NCBI GenBank assembly: GCA_001599295.1
Contig: BCGN01000003.1
Location: forward strand, 969,148 to 1,033,147
Length of the DNA stretch: 64,000 bases
Origin: Sporopachydermia quercuum
Taxonomy: Eukaryota > Ascomycota > Sporopachydermiomycetes > Sporopachydermiales > Sporopachydermiaceae
Direction: 5' to 3'
Below are positions 46,901-57,780 of the stretch, piece after piece. Each line of letters opens with the position of its first letter. Within the stretch, counting starts at the first letter, position 1. The position numbers were made by a program, and so were the translations under genes. The notes beneath the pieces were generated by a model. It saw only the letters and a list, made by a program, of their open reading frames with translations, was not told where the DNA came from and ran no database searches.

Positions 46901-49900
46901 CTAAAGATTCAATTGAGACAATAATTGACCTGCCAACGTTTTATACATCCAAGTATTACCTGTAACTTTCTTCAACTGGATACCATAAAGTCCTAACACT
47001 GGAATCTTTACAATATAAAGTTCAAACTTCACGGGTGTTTTGTGAAGAACAGGAAGGGTCTGAGCAGGTGAAGTAATAACACTAGCTCCACCAATGGATA
47101 GTTTTCTTTCGTGCCCGGATAATTGTTGTTGTTCAATTCTACTGGACACCAACATGTCTGACCCTCCGATACCTGTGACAAGTTCTGTGCTTTGATCAAC
47201 ATCAGAGTCTGTAGCATTTAATGATAAATGAGCGTCGTCACTTGTAGAACCTGAAACTGAACCATTATTAGTCTTCTTTCTGGATAGGAATAGTCCAGAC
47301 CCAAGAGAGAATTTCCTTCTATGAGAGTTCGTTTTACCTGCTGGTGATAGTAATTCAAAATTATCATCGTCGTCAGGATTCATACCTTTCTGAGGATTCA
47401 AAGGTGGTGTTGAAGGTGGCTGACCAGTGGGGGCTCCAGTAGTTGAATGAGATGTTGTGTCAATACTAGGTACATGATAACAGACAAATCCACCTTTAAC
47501 TTCTTTATAATGCACATTTAACCTATTCAATACCCTAATAATGTTACTTCGAATAACTGGTAAAGGTTTAGTAGATGTATTCTGTACAGAGAAAAACCCT
47601 TTGAGATAAACCTGCTTAGGATATTCAATAGAAGGCATAGATCCAGGTACGATTTGTTCTGAATCTGCAAATGTGTCTTCTGTCGCTTCGCCGGTGGTTT
47701 TTCTATGTGATAAAGCGTTATTATTATCGGTGCCGTTGGTATTATTAGTATAGTTATTATTATTTCCAAGATCAATCTCATCAAACCGTGAATCAGCGTC
47801 ACCGTGGTCATTATTTGCCCTAATAAGACGGAACTCATCATTGTCTCTACTTTTGCCAGAACCTGCGGCACTCAAAGAAACCCCTTTATTATCATACGCA
47901 TTGCTAACAGAGTCCTTCTTTTTAAAGTTCAGTGACTCTCTTCTTATATGACCAACAGACTTAGCTCTCACAGACGAATGGCCTTTACCGTTATTATATT
48001 TAGTATCCGTATCATCTCTAGGTGGTTTTTGAGCTGAAATGGAAACAGTACGGAAATGAAACTGATCATCATCTTTATAATCAGGTCTTTTCTTCATAGG
48101 TGTCTCAAACGAAGATTTCTGGTTGAGGCTTAGAACCTTTAAGTCGAGATCTGCTGGTTCATGATTGTTATTGTTGATAGCAGCAGTGGTTGATCCTGTA
48201 TTGGTACTGGCAGTGTTCAAGCTGTCTGTAGCAGTTCCTCCCGAGGGTCCAGTATTACTTGGCTGTTTTCTGATTTGAGGCTTGGCAGTAGCAAAATTAG
48301 GGGTAACTATATAATCGCTCAGATCTGGTACCGGTGGTGATTCGTCCTCAGGAATGAACTGTCTGCGAGAGGTTTCATGAGCAGCTGGCGTAGGTGAATT
48401 AGGATCTGCAAAAGGACTTTGACCAGAGGAGGAAACAGCTCCCGAGAAGGAATGGAAATGTGTTCTTGATCTGTGACCGCTCTTCTTTTTCGAACTGAGT
48501 TTTCTTAAAAGATTAAAAGCAAATCCAGTCGAGGGTGCACTATTAGATGTGGGATTTTCTTGAATCACGATTTGAGGAGACAGAGGCTGTTGTGGCTGTT
48601 GCATGGCATCTGTAGGTAGTTCTATTTGGATATGAGGTGACTCAACTACTGGCTGGGATTGGGGTTGTGCCTGAGGTTGCGACTGAACTTGAGATATGTT
48701 TCTAGGAGTTCCTGGTTGATATGGTTCTGGAGACCTACCAGATGTGTTTGATGATGAGGTTTCACCGGCTCCAGCTCCTTTAGCTGGGACGTATCCTTGT
48801 TGATATGAAGGATCTAAAGTAGGAGTTCTTCTAGTAGGAGTTGGAAGTGAAGAGGGGCCAGATTTAGTGTGAACTGCTTGAGGAAACGGTATCTCTGCAG
48901 GTTCTGTAGGAAGCACTTGAATTTGTTGAGGTTGCTGCAGTTGCTGTTGTTGACGAGGAAGAGTCTGAGGATACTGTATTGCAGAGGGTTGAGACTTACT
49001 TGATGGATTGCTATCATTAACATCTTTTCTTGAATCTGTTGCAGATTTGGTTCTACGAAGAGCCAATCTACTACGCTTTTCCATCACCAAATAGTAAATA
49101 GATACTAATGGATGAAACCCTTGCGTGGGATCCCGGTCCAAGGGAGGCAACAAATCAGCTGCAGAAGCTGATTCAGAGGCTTTTCTTCTCCGATGGATTT
49201 CCAGTCCATAAGTTCTAAATGACTGAGGTTCAACAGTTGTTTCTAGCTGCTTCTGACGAGCATACCATTCTCTAGAAGCAGTCAAATACGTGTCTGATTG
49301 AATTATATTTGATAATAAATGCTCGATTTGATCTTCGGTACCGAAATCAAACCCTGACATGCCTTTGATCACAGACCTATCTAATGGTAGTGATAATGGA
49401 ACTCTCGGTGGAACAAATGATGCTGGAGGTCCATCATAACCTTTTGTCATCCAAGGATGGGAGAGAATATCAAACATTCGAGCTCTTTGTTTAGGATGAA
49501 CAACAAGCATTCTTGATAGTAAATCCTGACACTCAGGGCTCAAATAACTTGGATATTCAACTTTGCCTTCCTTGATTTTAGCATGTAGCGCTGGAACTAC
49601 TTTGTCGTCAAATGGAACTTGTCCGCATACTAGAACGTATATCACAACAGCAAAACTCCATATGTCAACTTCAGGTCCAATATATGGATTAGCTGATAGT
49701 AACTCTGGAGCGGCAAAGTAAAGAGATCCACAGAATGTTTTCAATAGTGATGTAGGTGCATATAAATTAGAAAGGCCGAAATCAATCAACTTGATATCAC
49801 CGGTGTCTGTAATTAAGATGTTCTCGATTTTCAAATCCCGATGAACAATAGAGTTCTTATGAAGATAATCCAACGCGCTTGCAATACTCCTAGCAAATTT

Positions 49901-50374
49901 CCTCGCTTGTTTTTCCTTTAATTTCCCATGAGATGTGATATAATCAAGTAACTGACCTCCAGAAACATAGTCAAACAGCATATAGAAATGATTAGTCATT
50001 GATGCCATATCAATGAATTCACATATATAAGGATGTCTAATTAGAGAGCCAATGGCTGCTTCACGAAGAGTTCTTCTATCTCTTGATTCTTCCTTTTCAA
50101 GTTCCTTTTGACGTTTTTCCATTTCTGTTTGAGACTCAGGCATTGATGGATGAGAATGAAGATAGGCGTGAACTGCCTTTGGGACGATTTTAATGGCACA
50201 ATAAGCACCTGATTTTCGATTCCTAGCAAGCTTCACTTTCCCCATTGATCCTGCGCCAACCGTTTTAACAAAATCCCAATCGCCAATCGATTGACGGTGG
50301 AAACCTGTTCTCTCTGGTTTACTTACATGTTTGGCGTCATTCTCTTGACGTACATTAGGACTTGTTGTGCTCAT
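46901..50374 (-). CDS. KIN1: Kin1/Kin2-type Ser/Thr kinase with C-terminal KA1 domain
   Basis: 1157 residues. Kin1/Kin2 (MARK/PAR-1 group) act at the plasma membrane in exocytosis and cell polarity, and at the ER on HAC1 mRNA splicing. The kinase domain begins at DWDFVKTVGAGSMGKVKLA (about 32-50), with catalytic HRDLKIEN and the DFG motif in IDFGLSN. The charged insert between the Lys strand and the alphaC helix (SQTEMEKRQKELEKEESRDRR) is typical of Kin1/Kin2. A UBA-like region follows the kinase domain, then about 600 residues of Gln/Pro/Ser/Asn-rich linker. The C-terminal 60 residues (VKFELYIVKIPVLGLYGIQLKK and on) are the KA1 membrane-binding domain. Only one copy is in the window, so KIN1 versus KIN2 is nominal. 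Confidence 0.93.
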   Translation of the reverse strand: MSTTSPNVRQENDAKHVSKPERTGFHRQSIGDWDFVKTVGAGSMGKVKLARNRKSGAYCAIKIVPKAVHAYLHSHPSMPESQTEMEKRQKELEKEESRDRRTLREAAIGSLIRHPYICEFIDMASMTNHFYMLFDYVSGGQLLDYITSHGKLKEKQARKFARSIASALDYLHKNSIVHRDLKIENILITDTGDIKLIDFGLSNLYAPTSLLKTFCGSLYFAAPELLSANPYIGPEVDIWSFAVVIYVLVCGQVPFDDKVVPALHAKIKEGKVEYPSYLSPECQDLLSRMLVVHPKQRARMFDILSHPWMTKGYDGPPASFVPPRVPLSLPLDRSVIKGMSGFDFGTEDQIEHLLSNIIQSDTYLTASREWYARQKQLETTVEPQSFRTYGLEIHRRRKASESASAADLLPPLDRDPTQGFHPLVSIYYLVMEKRSRLALRRTKSATDSRKDVNDSNPSSKSQPSAIQYPQTLPRQQQQLQQPQQIQVLPTEPAEIPFPQAVHTKSGPSSLPTPTRRTPTLDPSYQQGYVPAKGAGAGETSSSNTSGRSPEPYQPGTPRNISQVQSQPQAQPQSQPVVESPHIQIELPTDAMQQPQQPLSPQIVIQENPTSNSAPSTGFAFNLLRKLSSKKKSGHRSRTHFHSFSGAVSSSGQSPFADPNSPTPAAHETSRRQFIPEDESPPVPDLSDYIVTPNFATAKPQIRKQPSNTGPSGGTATDSLNTASTNTGSTTAAINNNNHEPADLDLKVLSLNQKSSFETPMKKRPDYKDDDQFHFRTVSISAQKPPRDDTDTKYNNGKGHSSVRAKSVGHIRRESLNFKKKDSVSNAYDNKGVSLSAAGSGKSRDNDEFRLIRANNDHGDADSRFDEIDLGNNNNYTNNTNGTDNNNALSHRKTTGEATEDTFADSEQIVPGSMPSIEYPKQVYLKGFFSVQNTSTKPLPVIRSNIIRVLNRLNVHYKEVKGGFVCYHVPSIDTTSHSTTGAPTGQPPSTPPLNPQKGMNPDDDDNFELLSPAGKTNSHRRKFSLGSGLFLSRKKTNNGSVSGSTSDDAHLSLNATDSDVDQSTELVTGIGGSDMLVSSRIEQQQLSGHERKLSIGGASVITSPAQTLPVLHKTPVKFELYIVKIPVLGLYGIQLKKVTGNTWMYKTLAGQLLSQLNL

Positions 50375-53300
50375 GGTGTAATATAGCTGTGATAGTAATT
50401 AAGTAAAGAAGAAGGAGAATACTGTGCGTGCGTATGCAGATCTCAGAGTAGAAGAACAGTATGCAAAAGCTATCGATGAGAGTTCTCTTCATAGAATACG
50501 AGATACAATTATAATCATTCAAATGCACATTTAAACTATTACAGCTGAAGATACTCTTAAGGTCTAATAAATGATTGCTCGCAATCTGCAATCTGTTGAT
50601 AATTAGACGTAGAGACAAATATCAGTTATCTACACCCACATATACATAACAGTGTCCGCTTGCGGTATCATAAAAAGATACAACTGCTGCTGTTTGTAAC
50701 TGGGATAGTTATTATTGTAATAGAAACTAGAGGTTCAAGTTAATAATTCCAACTATCAATTTGATCTCTAGACTATTTCTAAACTGTTTAATAGAAGGAT
50801 TAAATGATTGATCTGATGATAAGAAATAGAGATGTGCAAATGAGATAGTGATGTATGAACGGTGATGGAAGCAAACATGTCTGAAGGCTAATTTGTAATA
50901 GTGGATTGGTACAATTTTGGTGGAGGACAAGGATTAAAAGATTATGTAATCTTAGCTCCAGTTAAGATGAGCAGAACAGTGCGTGGGTTGTGCATGAAGA
51001 TTGTGGGGAAGAATTGGAGAAGATAATAGGAATCATAGAGAAAGGAAAAGATGTAGAAATTGTATATAGCTAGTGGAATTTGGAAGCGGAAACTGCGAGT
51101 TTATGAAGGGTGGTTTGGTGTCACAGGTCAAGTAAGCCGCGATATTGGTCAGTGAGTATGTTGATTTATCAGTCTGGGGTTCTTTGACAGGAGATCTAAG
51201 GTTGTCTTTGCATCTCCCAGGGTTCTGTAAAGTAGTAATTAGATGAAGAAAAACTGATAATTAGATATTAATATTAAAAACATTTCATTTATCTGGAGAC
51301 TTTCAACAGCCGATATATAATAACTTGTGAGCTGAAAAGTACTACCTTGGATCATTGTTTCCCAAGCAAACCCGATGACCGATAAGCTAAGGCGTCTCTG
51401 GATAACTAGAAGGGCATTGAAACCGGAAACGATGTGATATTTAGACTTTAGTGTTCTCCAAAATATGAAACATGAAACATGCGCCACATGACGCGAGCTT
51501 TTATGTTATCGCTGGTAGAACAACTGAAATCAAATGACAGAAAAGTATCAGTCAGAAGTCAAAAGGGTGTTAATAATGAAATTCAATTGAGTCATCAATT
51601 GATAATTATTCACTGATTTGCATGATATAGATTTGGACTTCCTAGATCAATAAGTAGATAAGATTTGAAAGATATTATTATCTCCGGCTTGAAATAAATA
51701 GAATTATGCAAGCTCATGCATAGATCTGTAAGGTACTGAACAACTTTAGTTATTGAACAACTGTTGGCCACGAGCAATAATTTCCCCAAATAATGAAAGA
51801 ATGAAAGAATAGCATAATTTGTCTACGCATTATAATCTGGAATTTGAATTACTATCATCAGGAATACTAGGATTTTCAAATTGAAGTTGAATCGGTTCTT
51901 CAAGACAACTACTCGTTCATTTGCCTACAAGTAACACTCGTTAAATTTATTGATGAGACAAAAAGGATGACAAATCAAAGCCTAAGTAGCAATGATTAGC
52001 ATCACTACTATTGAAACCGTCCCCCATTTGATCTCTGTCTGCCCAGAGACTATTTTTGATTGTTATATAACATATAAATGCATGAGGAAGAATACTCGTG
52101 ACTATCGTCATATCATCTTTCATCAAACAACGGATCTCTCACAGATCACTTATCTCATCGTCATGTTGAACTTTCCAACCAAGGCATGACCTTTCCTTAT
52201 TCAAAGTATGAATAAAATTTTTTCCTTATTCGTTCAAAAAGGATAAACTTTTATTTATACTTATTTTTCCAATTACCAATACGAAGGTATCAAATCAAAA
52301 TCTAGGGAGATATTGTTCTCTGATATAAGTATGATATATTTTCAATTCAGCCGTTTCTTCCGATCGTTATCTACTCAAAGAAGAAAGCATGACATGACTA
52401 AACTGGAAATTGTGAATCACGACCGCCATTGTGCATATTCTAACATGATTTTATACTATAAAGTGAGGCATGATAATGCTGATTGCTTCATTGTTGCGTT
52501 GCATTACCTTATCTTTGATGAAACAAATCATCTTCAGTGATGAATATTACACACAGCGTATTATACAGTCTTGAAGATTTTTCCTCGTAGAACGAGCCAG
52601 TCTATCAGTTGAGGAGTACTAATGAACGAAGGGCAGGAATTTAGTATGAAATTGGTAGCAAAAAGGGAGTTCAGAACACTTTCTTTACTTGACAAAAACT
52701 TTTTCTTAATACAATGATCAAGAAGCTGAATATTGATCTCAAAAGGAATTTAGTAGTGTACATTCATCATATTTCTCTGACTTTTATCAAATCGTTTCCC
52801 TGTTCGCATGACCCACTACAACAGCACTTTACCTTCCTCCTCCCCCACCCCGACTCACTCTTGTCCCCCACTCTTGGTACCAAACCCCTCCAGACCCCGT
52901 GCCACCGCCAATTTTTCTACCTTCTTGACAATCTGGTGAAGATAAATTTCATAGCGTAGTCTAATTATCAATAACAATACAGCAGCGACAACGATTCTTT
53001 TTTCTCTCCTGTTCAGTTTCCTTATATTTCAAACATAAGGAAATCTTAACTTTTTATTCAGAAAAACGGTTATTCCAGTTGAAACATACTGCATAAAGAA
53101 AACACTAAGTTTTCATAATACATTTGATTTTACTTGAGCTTTACTGCTTTTGTTTCATTACCTCCCAACTCCTGAAACAAAGTATTTGCTCCTGTCTCCA
53201 GTGTTATTTGTATTCTCTTATAATCCGTAAAATAAGAGAGAAATTACTTCTTGTTGTTGTTGTTGTTTTCTTCATATACGACATTACGGAGCAAATTTTA

Positions 53301-53405
53301 CTCAAATTAATATACTTGACAATACAAACAACATATCAAGGACCAAATCAACAATTCCCTGATCAAGGTCACTCATTCACTCTTACACGTCGCATACATT
53401 TCTTC
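50375..53405. other. Three-kilobase divergent interval, KIN1 / DMA
   Basis: The longest gene-free stretch here. Its ORF-like stretches mostly lack ATG or show no domain (for example 52714-52959). A repeated TTTCCTTATTC (52192-52202, 52221-52231) and a (TTG)5 run near 53255 are the only patterns seen. It presumably contains the promoters and long leaders of both regulators. A non-coding RNA cannot be excluded. Confidence 0.4.
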
Positions 53406-54341
53406 ATGAGCTCGTCATCAAACGGAGAATCAAGAAGGCGATCAACTATTGTTGCAGCAGATCAAGCGCCTTCAGGAGCTGCCACACCTTTGACCACCTC
53501 AGCTTGTGGTATACTTTCTTCTACCACTGATGGCTCCTCATCTACACTGTCAAGAAGCCCTCCAGAGTATTCAATCAGACTAACACCTTATATCGATCAT
53601 GATTCTTCGACTCCTGCTCTCTATTTCACATCCATAGAGAGAAAATGCAAGCCAGGTGCACATATCAAAGTTGGTAGACATAATGATAAAAACCTACCGC
53701 CAGATACTCCTCTAGAACAAATGCCAATCACATTTAAATCAAAAGTCGTTTCAAGAGTTCATGCTGAGCTCTTCGTCAACGAAAGTGGATCTTGGTTTAT
53801 TACTGATACCAAGTCATCATCTGGTACTTTTTTGAACTATACAAGGCTATCACCAGCTGGAGAAACATCAGATCCTCATTTACTAAGAGATGGTGATCTA
53901 TTACAGCTGGGAATGGATTTCCGTGGGGGAACGGAAGATATTTATAGATGCGTCAGAATGAGAGTTGAAATTAATCGCTCATGGCAAAGAAAAGTTAATA
54001 AGTTCAACGTTTCAGCATTGAAAAAACTAAGAAAGATTACAACTAAACCTATTGAGGAATGTACTATTTGCTTACTTGATATTACACCATGTCAGCCTCT
54101 ATTTGTTGCTCCATGTTCACATTTATGGCACTACAAATGTGTAAGACCTTTAATAATTCGATCCTATCCTCAATTTCTATGTCCTAATTGTAGAGCAATG
54201 TGTGATCTGGAAGCAGATATTGAAGAAGTTGATCATGATATCATTTTCTCAGAGGAGGAACTGCAAACTAGTGATAGGAATAATAAAATGACTGTGAATG
54301 AAGCTGTGATGTCTTTAGATGAGCTGGGTACTTCATTATAA
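53406..54341 (+). CDS. DMA2: FHA-RING ubiquitin ligase (Dma1/Dma2 family)
   Basis: 311 residues from the ATG at 53406; the frame upstream (from 53124) lacks ATG and is leader. Dma proteins are E3 ligases of the spindle-position checkpoint and septin/bud-neck control. The FHA domain spans about 75-185, with core motifs IKVGRH, VVSRVHAEL, and TKSSSGTFLN around the phosphothreonine pocket. The RING is C-x2-C...C-x-H-x3-C-x2-C type: CTICLLDI, APCSHLWHYKCVRP, FLCPNCRAMC (about 219-263). It is shorter than S. cerevisiae Dma1/Dma2 (416 and 522) because the N-terminal extension is short, nearer S. pombe Dma1. Convergent with the DUF2417 gene, as DMA2 is with YNL115C. Confidence 0.93.
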   Translation: MSSSSNGESRRRSTIVAADQAPSGAATPLTTSACGILSSTTDGSSSTLSRSPPEYSIRLTPYIDHDSSTPALYFTSIERKCKPGAHIKVGRHNDKNLPPDTPLEQMPITFKSKVVSRVHAELFVNESGSWFITDTKSSSGTFLNYTRLSPAGETSDPHLLRDGDLLQLGMDFRGGTEDIYRCVRMRVEINRSWQRKVNKFNVSALKKLRKITTKPIEECTICLLDITPCQPLFVAPCSHLWHYKCVRPLIIRSYPQFLCPNCRAMCDLEADIEEVDHDIIFSEEELQTSDRNNKMTVNEAVMSLDELGTSL

Positions 54342-54567
54342 TAGGATGAAATTGAATATGGTGTTATGAAATGAATTAAACAATTGCATGAGGTCTACTT
54401 TTGGTTTAGTAGTTAATAAAATATAACTCAAAGTGCTCGTAATACGTCAATACGTTACTATTAGTGAAATTATTATTACCACTACTTTTACTATTTTTAC
54501 TGACTATTTAGCTTACGGCCTTGTTAATAATTAAATATTTACCCACTTTCGCGCTCAACTGCAATAT

Positions 54568-56310
54568 TTAACCAAACAAAAGCTCATCCAAAACATCTTG
54601 AAGATCATGTAAACCCGAAGCAGAATCCCACACATTATGAGGAGCTTTGCTTACCAACCATCTTACGCAGGAAGAACTCTGAGCTATGCTTCTTTGCCAT
54701 GCTCCCCATACTTTGCTATAATCAATCATATTACCACTAGACACAACAGCACTAGGAATTCGGGCTATAGCTGTGTCAGCTACTTGATTCTCACTGTATG
54801 ACACACCAGAACTAAGCTGTTCTTGAAGGCGATAATAATGATACGAAGCACTTGATGACCATCCTTTTCCCCAGGTTCTATCTTCAGCGCCCCATCCCCA
54901 AATAATCCAACTAATGAATCTTAGTCGTTCCAGGCCAAGAGTACTGAACAATCCTAGAACCCATTGGCGGAGACCTTCGCCAGCAGTTAAAGCCCTCACG
55001 GGAAATTTTCTATTGGCGTGAGGTATTTTATCTCCTGTTCTACTGGTAGCNGTAACAATTCCTGTTAGAAGATCAGCATGGTAAGGGTCAACAAACATAA
55101 TTGATTTCGTAATATCAGGATACATTGAAGCAAACACTTTAGCATATAGGCCACCAAGTCCATGGCCAATAAGAATAAATTCACGATCTCTTGATGGTGT
55201 TGCTGCTTCTGATGATGATGATGATGATAAGCTATTATCGAAATCAGCTGTATTAGTAGTACCAGTAGAACCAATTATGTTGACATTATCATCAAACGTA
55301 TCTTCGTTTTCACTAGTACTTTTCCCCGTAGAATTATGAAAAGCTCCAGTATCATCTAACGCCTTGTATAAATACTCAGCAGCAGAACTCATAGGAAAAG
55401 GAGAAGGTGCTGTTTGAGAAAAAGCCACTCCAGGTAAATCCCATATACAATAACCAGGAATTTTAGCATTATGGTATAAATCTTCAACCCACGAAGCAAA
55501 CTCTTCATTGGACGTTTCACCAGCAAATAGTAGTAATGTCACATTTGAATCTTCCAATCCCTGGCAGCTAATATGAAAGTCAAATGGGGTATCATTCTTC
55601 TTTAATGTAACAAGAGAACCCCATGGTTTCAATGTAGAATCGTATAGATCCACAAATGTGTTCCAAGTGATTAAACCTATGAGAGCAGCTATAAGGGCTC
55701 TGAAAGTCATTCGCAATGATAGTTGGCCCCACTCAGCACAGGTCCTTCTTGGTTCAGGACGACCTGTCAAACGAATTTCCTCCTCTGTTTTCGCTTCGTC
55801 CACAATGTAATCAGCCAAAGCACTGTAAGCGGTAGCAAAGCAAGTGATACCTAAGGCAATTGCTAATTGAGCAGATCTCAATTGGTGCCTTGAAACGATT
55901 ATGATGAAATCAAGAACTAGTAATGCTAGTGCTATGAAAGTTAATCCTCTTTCAACTTGAGATGGCACGTCAAAGAACATTGCTGACACTGTGAAAGTGA
56001 TCAGAGTTAATGAGACGTACAGTAAAGTGGAGAATGGTGATGTAGACGAGTGAAGGAAAGGAATAGAGATAAACGTAGAAAGGAAAACTCCTAACCAATA
56101 AATAATTGAAAGAGCAATGAAAATCGAGTTGAGAGTTCTGAGAATCCGAACTGAAAGCCTGTTGAAAGGTGTAACAGCAGGATCATCAGGAGATAGCAAT
56201 GGCATTCGCTCTGATGCTTGTCTTTGCCTATTGTAAGACTGTTGAGAAGCACTTTGCGGAGCTTGAGGAGCTCTGCTGTTAGTGTTGGCTTCAGCTTCAA
56301 TGTCAGACAT
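54568..56310 (-). CDS. DUF2417 membrane protein with alpha/beta-hydrolase-like domain (YNL115C-like)
   Basis: 580 residues. The N-terminal half has six or so hydrophobic helices (about 52-85, 92-115, 122-140, 147-168, 205-222), with the family piece EWGQLSLR. From about 240 an alpha/beta-hydrolase-like domain follows: VTLLLFAGETSNE, then YCIWDLPGVAFSQTAPSP, then FILIGHGLGGLYAKVFAS, MFVDPYH, and a C-terminal helical region. The nucleophile elbow reads G-H-G-L-G, with Gly where active hydrolases have Ser. S. cerevisiae YNL115C is the presumed orthologue, supported by adjacency to DMA2; its function is unknown and it has been reported in mitochondria. A Ser/Asp-rich insertion (about 330-375) is lineage-specific. 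The ambiguous base 55051 is silent (ACN, Thr). Confidence 0.85.
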   Translation of the reverse strand: MSDIEAEANTNSRAPQAPQSASQQSYNRQRQASERMPLLSPDDPAVTPFNRLSVRILRTLNSIFIALSIIYWLGVFLSTFISIPFLHSSTSPFSTLLYVSLTLITFTVSAMFFDVPSQVERGLTFIALALLVLDFIIIVSRHQLRSAQLAIALGITCFATAYSALADYIVDEAKTEEEIRLTGRPEPRRTCAEWGQLSLRMTFRALIAALIGLITWNTFVDLYDSTLKPWGSLVTLKKNDTPFDFHISCQGLEDSNVTLLLFAGETSNEEFASWVEDLYHNAKIPGYCIWDLPGVAFSQTAPSPFPMSSAAEYLYKALDDTGAFHNSTGKSTSENEDTFDDNVNIIGSTGTTNTADFDNSLSSSSSSEAATPSRDREFILIGHGLGGLYAKVFASMYPDITKSIMFVDPYHADLLTGIVXATSRTGDKIPHANRKFPVRALTAGEGLRQWVLGLFSTLGLERLRFISWIIWGWGAEDRTWGKGWSSSASYHYYRLQEQLSSGVSYSENQVADTAIARIPSAVVSSGNMIDYSKVWGAWQRSIAQSSSCVRWLVSKAPHNVWDSASGLHDLQDVLDELLFG

Positions 56311-57780
56311 TGTAAAGGATTATTGTTTTAGCTGAATTTTAACTGTTTATTGCTTTATTAATTTTGTTCCTTGTAGATGAGAAGTTGATCAATGATTGTG
56401 TCTGATTGATAAGCACTATTTATGGATACAGTGAAGTTTAATAGTGGTCTAGAGAAAACCTGTAAATACATATAAAACCTGTGCAGAAGAAACAATTGAA
56501 TTAAAGCCATAAACTCCTTCATTATATGTTTTCAAATTTATAGCATTTTTAAAATACTTCTTAAGAATTTAAGAAAAAACAGGGGAACATGTATGAGAAA
56601 ATAATGACGTAAATATATAGTAAGTAGATAAGCCAGTTTGAAAGATGATGTTATGTATGTATAAGGCAATGAAGGTTAACTGTTTCAGTATTAGGCCTAA
56701 GATTATGAAATGAAAGTAACATTAAATTACTTTCTTCCGAGGAATCTTGATCTAGATTTGATATTCCAGTATATTTAATTCTTTGATATAAAAGCTGGAT
56801 TTTAAATCGAAGATAGGAGAAAGGTAGAGAATTTGGGGTAAAAACGTGTATGAATAGTGTCAATAAGGTTTACATGTTTATGCGATGACCGGTGTTCATG
56901 CATAAAGAAGAATATAGATGCATATACATGTGACATTGTGGGGACTGGCATGAAGAGATAGCAAGACAAGCAAGAAAAAGAGAAGAGGTCTAAACATTGA
57001 ATAATATTTCACACTTTTGGATTTATAATAAAGATAATTTATTAGTTTCATTACAATAAATTTAAAAACCGCCGCCAGTGTTGTTTGTTCTACAATTAAT
57101 GTGTTATATTCCGTAAGTTAAGTTCGCTGCCAGTGATACAATGCACTAAACTTCGTTCCTTATTTGATGACATAATTAAAAATAACCATCCCATTCGCCT
57201 ATAGGAGAGAATGGACAAGTTCTACTTGATATAACAAATCCTTATGTATTCTATTCGGCAAGCAGTCAGTCAGCTTTTAGATATCTTCTAATATAAAAAA
57301 ACCTCTTAAAAATTGTCCCATAATTCAATTGAATGAATGTTCCTCTTTCGATTTGACATTAGTCCCAAAACTCCTCTCCTACCTTCTTCATCTTCACCCT
57401 CCCCCTCACATAATTTATGATTATGTATACAACCAAATACTGCTTCCATTTTACAAAAATGATGAAAAAGGAACAGAGCTCAACAATGGAAACAACCTTT
57501 TCAGCAATAAAAGAATGAATGGTTAGAAATATTTGCAAAAAGTCGCAATTCTGACAACAAAGAACACACAGCAACGTTTTGACACCTTCCAATTGGATAT
57601 TCTTACCTCACAAGTCAGTTTAGCACATATTTTGGGCTCTATCACATCCCAGGAGCAGCACGTCCACACGGTGCCTAGAGTACGGTACACTAAAACAAAA
57701 AATACATACCTTTTATATTAATCCTGATTGAAGATCAGCAGTTGATTGATTAAACTTTGGGAAACATATCTGGAGGAAAT
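56311..57780. other. Divergent promoter interval, DUF2417 gene / CMR2
   Basis: About 1.5 kb, AT-rich, with short frames that lack ATG or domains. TATAAAAAAA-like sequence at about 57292 could serve CMR2. No RNA gene seen. Confidence 0.4.

Noticed and set aside
52714-52959. 81-codon plus-strand ATG frame upstream of DMA
   Set aside because: Composition follows pyrimidine-rich promoter DNA; no domain or membrane pattern.
53124-53405. N-terminal extension of the DMA protein
   Set aside because: The open frame begins with TTG; the first ATG is at 53406, and the extension is a low-complexity translated leader.
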